Positions 6,204 to 7,303 of a stretch of DNA of 7,303 nucleotides are shown here, piece after piece. The DNA is from CAISIP01 sp046594635 (GTDB lineage: Bacteria > Pseudomonadota > Gammaproteobacteria > Burkholderiales > Burkholderiaceae_C), in the NCBI GenBank assembly GCA_046594635.1, contig JBKJRR010000198.1, positions 1 to 7,303 on the forward strand, in the 5' to 3' direction. Made by a program: the position numbers and the translations under genes. The first letter of the stretch is position 1, and each line of letters starts with the position of its first letter. The notes below the pieces were generated by a model. The model searched no databases. It was not told the DNA's origin and saw only the letters and a list, made by a program, of their open reading frames with translations.

Positions 6204-7303
6204 GATCCATTTCCACTACACGCTTGGGCGCGACAGAGGCCCGGCGCGGGTACGCAATCCGCTGATCGAACTGCTGCAGGCGGTGGCGGCGGAAGGATCC
6301 ATTTCGGCGGCGGCGCGCGTGCTGGGGCTGTCCTATCGCCACGTGTGGGGCGAGCTCAGACGCTGGCAGGACGAGCTCGGTCAGGCGCTGGTGACCTGGG
6401 AAAAGGGGCAGCCGGCGCAGCTGACCGCCTTTGGCGCCAAGCTGATGTGGGCTGAACGCCAGGCCCAGGTACGACTCGCACCGCAAATCGCATCGTTGCG
6501 TGGCGATCTTGAGCGGGCGTTTGCGGTGGCCTTCGACGACAACGCCCATGTCCTGACGCTGTACGCCAGTCACGACGATGCGCTGGCCGGACTGCGTGAA
6601 TACGCGCTCGCAGGGTACCCCGAGGCCCCGCCGCGTATTGGCGAGGGAACCGGGCCCCTGCACCTGGACGTGCGCTTTTGTGGCAGTGTCGATGCGATCC
6701 GTGCGCTCAACGAGGGACGCTGCGAGATCGCCGGATTTCACACACTTCAGAACCCGGCGCCCGGCTCACTGGCGCAACGCACCTACAAGCCGCTACTCAA
6801 ACCCGGACAGCACAAGCTGATCGGTTTTGCCCAGCGCACCCAGGGCCTGATCGTGGCCCGCGGCAACCCGTTGGGATTGACCTCACTGCAGGATGTGCGA
6901 CGCAGCGGCGCGCGCTTTGTCAATCGCGCGCGTGGCACCGGGACACGGGTGTTGCTCGAGGAATTGCTCGCCGGCGACAGCATCACGCCAGCACAGATCA
7001 AGGGGTTCGATCACACCGAACCATCCCACGCGGCCGTGGCGCATACCGTTGCAGCCGGTCAGGCCGATGTAGGCCTGGGCATCGAGCTTGCGGCCCGTCG
7101 CCAGGGTCTGGACTTCGTCGCACTGGCCCACGAAAACTACCATCTGGTATGCCTGCGCAGCGCGACTGTGCGAGGAGCGGTAGCCCGCCACACTGGCCCT
7201 GCGCCAGTTGCTGCGCAGCGCCGACTGGCAGCAGCAGTTGTCTGCGATGGCGGGCTACCGCTCCTCGCACAGTGGCGAGGTGCTGGCACTGAGCCGTTTG
7301 CTG
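6196..7303 (+). CDS. ModE-like HTH plus PBP-like-domain transcriptional regulator, 3'-partial, apparently frameshifted near 7165-7192
   Basis: The open frame runs to the right edge without a stop. Residues 21-90 are a ModE/LysR-like winged HTH (NPLIELLQAVAAEGSISAAA, then RVLGLSYRHVWGELRRW). Residues about 118-321 form a periplasmic-binding-protein-like domain of the type found in these oxyanion-linked regulators (HKLIGFAQRTQGLIVARGNP at 206-225; GTGTRVLLEELL at 247-258; AAGQADVGLGIE at 286-297; YHLVCLRSA at 315-323). This class sits beside molybdate/tungstate transporters and is compared with ModE or Desulfovibrio TunR; here it faces tupB and probably controls the tup operon. After Ala323 (7164) the frame stops looking like the family. 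The expected C-terminal helix and tail (LALRQLLRSADWQQQ, then GYRSSHSGEVLALSRLL) is encoded in another frame from 7193 to the window end. A perfect inverted repeat arm occupies the junction, so the gene is either a recent frameshift mutant or affected by an assembly error. Confidence 0.82.
   Translation, partial: MHRIHFHYTLGRDRGPARVRNPLIELLQAVAAEGSISAAARVLGLSYRHVWGELRRWQDELGQALVTWEKGQPAQLTAFGAKLMWAERQAQVRLAPQIASLRGDLERAFAVAFDDNAHVLTLYASHDDALAGLREYALAGYPEAPPRIGEGTGPLHLDVRFCGSVDAIRALNEGRCEIAGFHTLQNPAPGSLAQRTYKPLLKPGQHKLIGFAQRTQGLIVARGNPLGLTSLQDVRRSGARFVNRARGTGTRVLLEELLAGDSITPAQIKGFDHTEPSHAAVAHTVAAGQADVGLGIELAARRQGLDFVALAHENYHLVCLRSATVRGAVARHTGPAPVAAQRRLAAAVVCDGGLPLLAQWRGAGTEPFA
7165..7190 (+). 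repeat. Left arm of a perfect 26-bp inverted repeat inside the tup regulator gene
   Basis: These 26 bases are the exact reverse complement of 7248-7273, separated by a 57-bp loop. The arm begins immediately after the last family-like codon of the regulator (Ala323) and ends two bases before the family-like sequence resumes in another frame at 7193. In that resumed frame the arm carries a stop (TAG at 7181-7183). This arm therefore looks like the foreign copy, templated from the right arm. Confidence 0.9.
7248..7273 (-). repeat. Right arm of the 26-bp inverted repeat (probable original copy)
   Basis: In the frame that restores the regulator's C-terminus, this arm encodes part of the tail MAGYRSSHSGEVLAL, which is what the family shows at this place. 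It is therefore taken as the native sequence from which the left arm was copied. A small hairpin, CCTCGC (7263-7268) with GCGAGG (7275-7280), overlaps its end and could have helped a polymerase switch strands. Confidence 0.85.

Noticed and set aside
6148..6210. Canonical ModE box controlling the tup genes
   Set aside because: Only one half (ATCGCT) is present; the TATATA core and the second arm are missing, so a specific ModE site cannot be claimed.
6202..6305. 12-bp direct repeat AGGATCCATTTC at 6202-6213 and 6294-6305
   Set aside because: Both copies are inside the regulator's coding sequence but in different frames, with no flanking repeat structure; chance is the likeliest explanation.
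7165..7273. A REP-type extragenic palindrome (sequence style resembles GAGCGG...GCCCGC REPs)
   Set aside because: The right arm encodes the expected family C-terminus, so it is coding DNA; the likeness to REP elements appears to be coincidence and the repeat is better explained as a local inverted copy.
6678..7292. Plus-strand 204-codon frame near the right end as a separate gene
   Set aside because: It lies in another frame inside the regulator gene, is low-complexity Arg/Gly/Pro-rich translation typical of a shadow frame, and lacks any domain.

Overview
The window is GC-rich, gene-dense DNA with the codon use and gene families of a betaproteobacterium, most likely Burkholderiales. This is judged from protein style; there is no rRNA or other marker gene. 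No tRNA, rRNA, CRISPR array, insertion sequence or phage gene was seen.

Layout. (1) Positions 1-213 are a probable divergent promoter region. A minus-strand gene appears to start at position 6 behind a good Shine-Dalgarno and leaves the window on the left. The spacer carries an 18-bp dyad (102-119) and a 13-bp palindrome (145-157). (2) On the plus strand follow a small secreted c-type cytochrome (214-531) and a GAF/PAS/Fis-type regulator of the AcoR family that lacks the sigma-54 AAA+ domain (600-1757). (3) A YfeH-like bile acid:Na+ symporter-family transporter (1783-2787, minus) converges on the regulator across a hairpin. It diverges from a LysR regulator (2842-3729, plus) over 54 bp of AT-rich, palindrome-bearing DNA. 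(4) On the minus strand lies a tungstate-type ABC importer in the order tupB (permease, 5410-6147), tupC (ATPase, 4644-5357), tupA (binding protein, 3805-4647). The tupC and tupA genes overlap by 4 nt. (5) Divergent from tupB, a ModE-like HTH plus PBP-like-domain regulator (6196 onward, plus) runs off the right edge.

How they work together. The last four genes form a coherent unit: TupA captures the oxyanion in the periplasm, TupB/TupC import it, and the divergent regulator probably senses the intracellular oxyanion or a related cofactor state and controls uptake. The LysR gene and YfeH transporter look like a regulator-target pair. The cytochrome and AcoR-like regulator probably belong with the gene left of the window, plausibly alcohol/aldehyde or other C2-C4 oxidation, but that gene cannot be seen.

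The most unusual structure is at the right end. A perfect 26-bp inverted repeat (7165-7190 / 7248-7273) sits inside the 3' part of the tup regulator gene. The family-like C-terminal sequence continues in a different frame after the first arm, so the gene looks frameshifted there, either by a real template-switch mutation or by an assembly fold-back artefact. The 75-bp gap at 3730-3804 between the convergent lysR and tupA genes shows no convincing terminator or other element.
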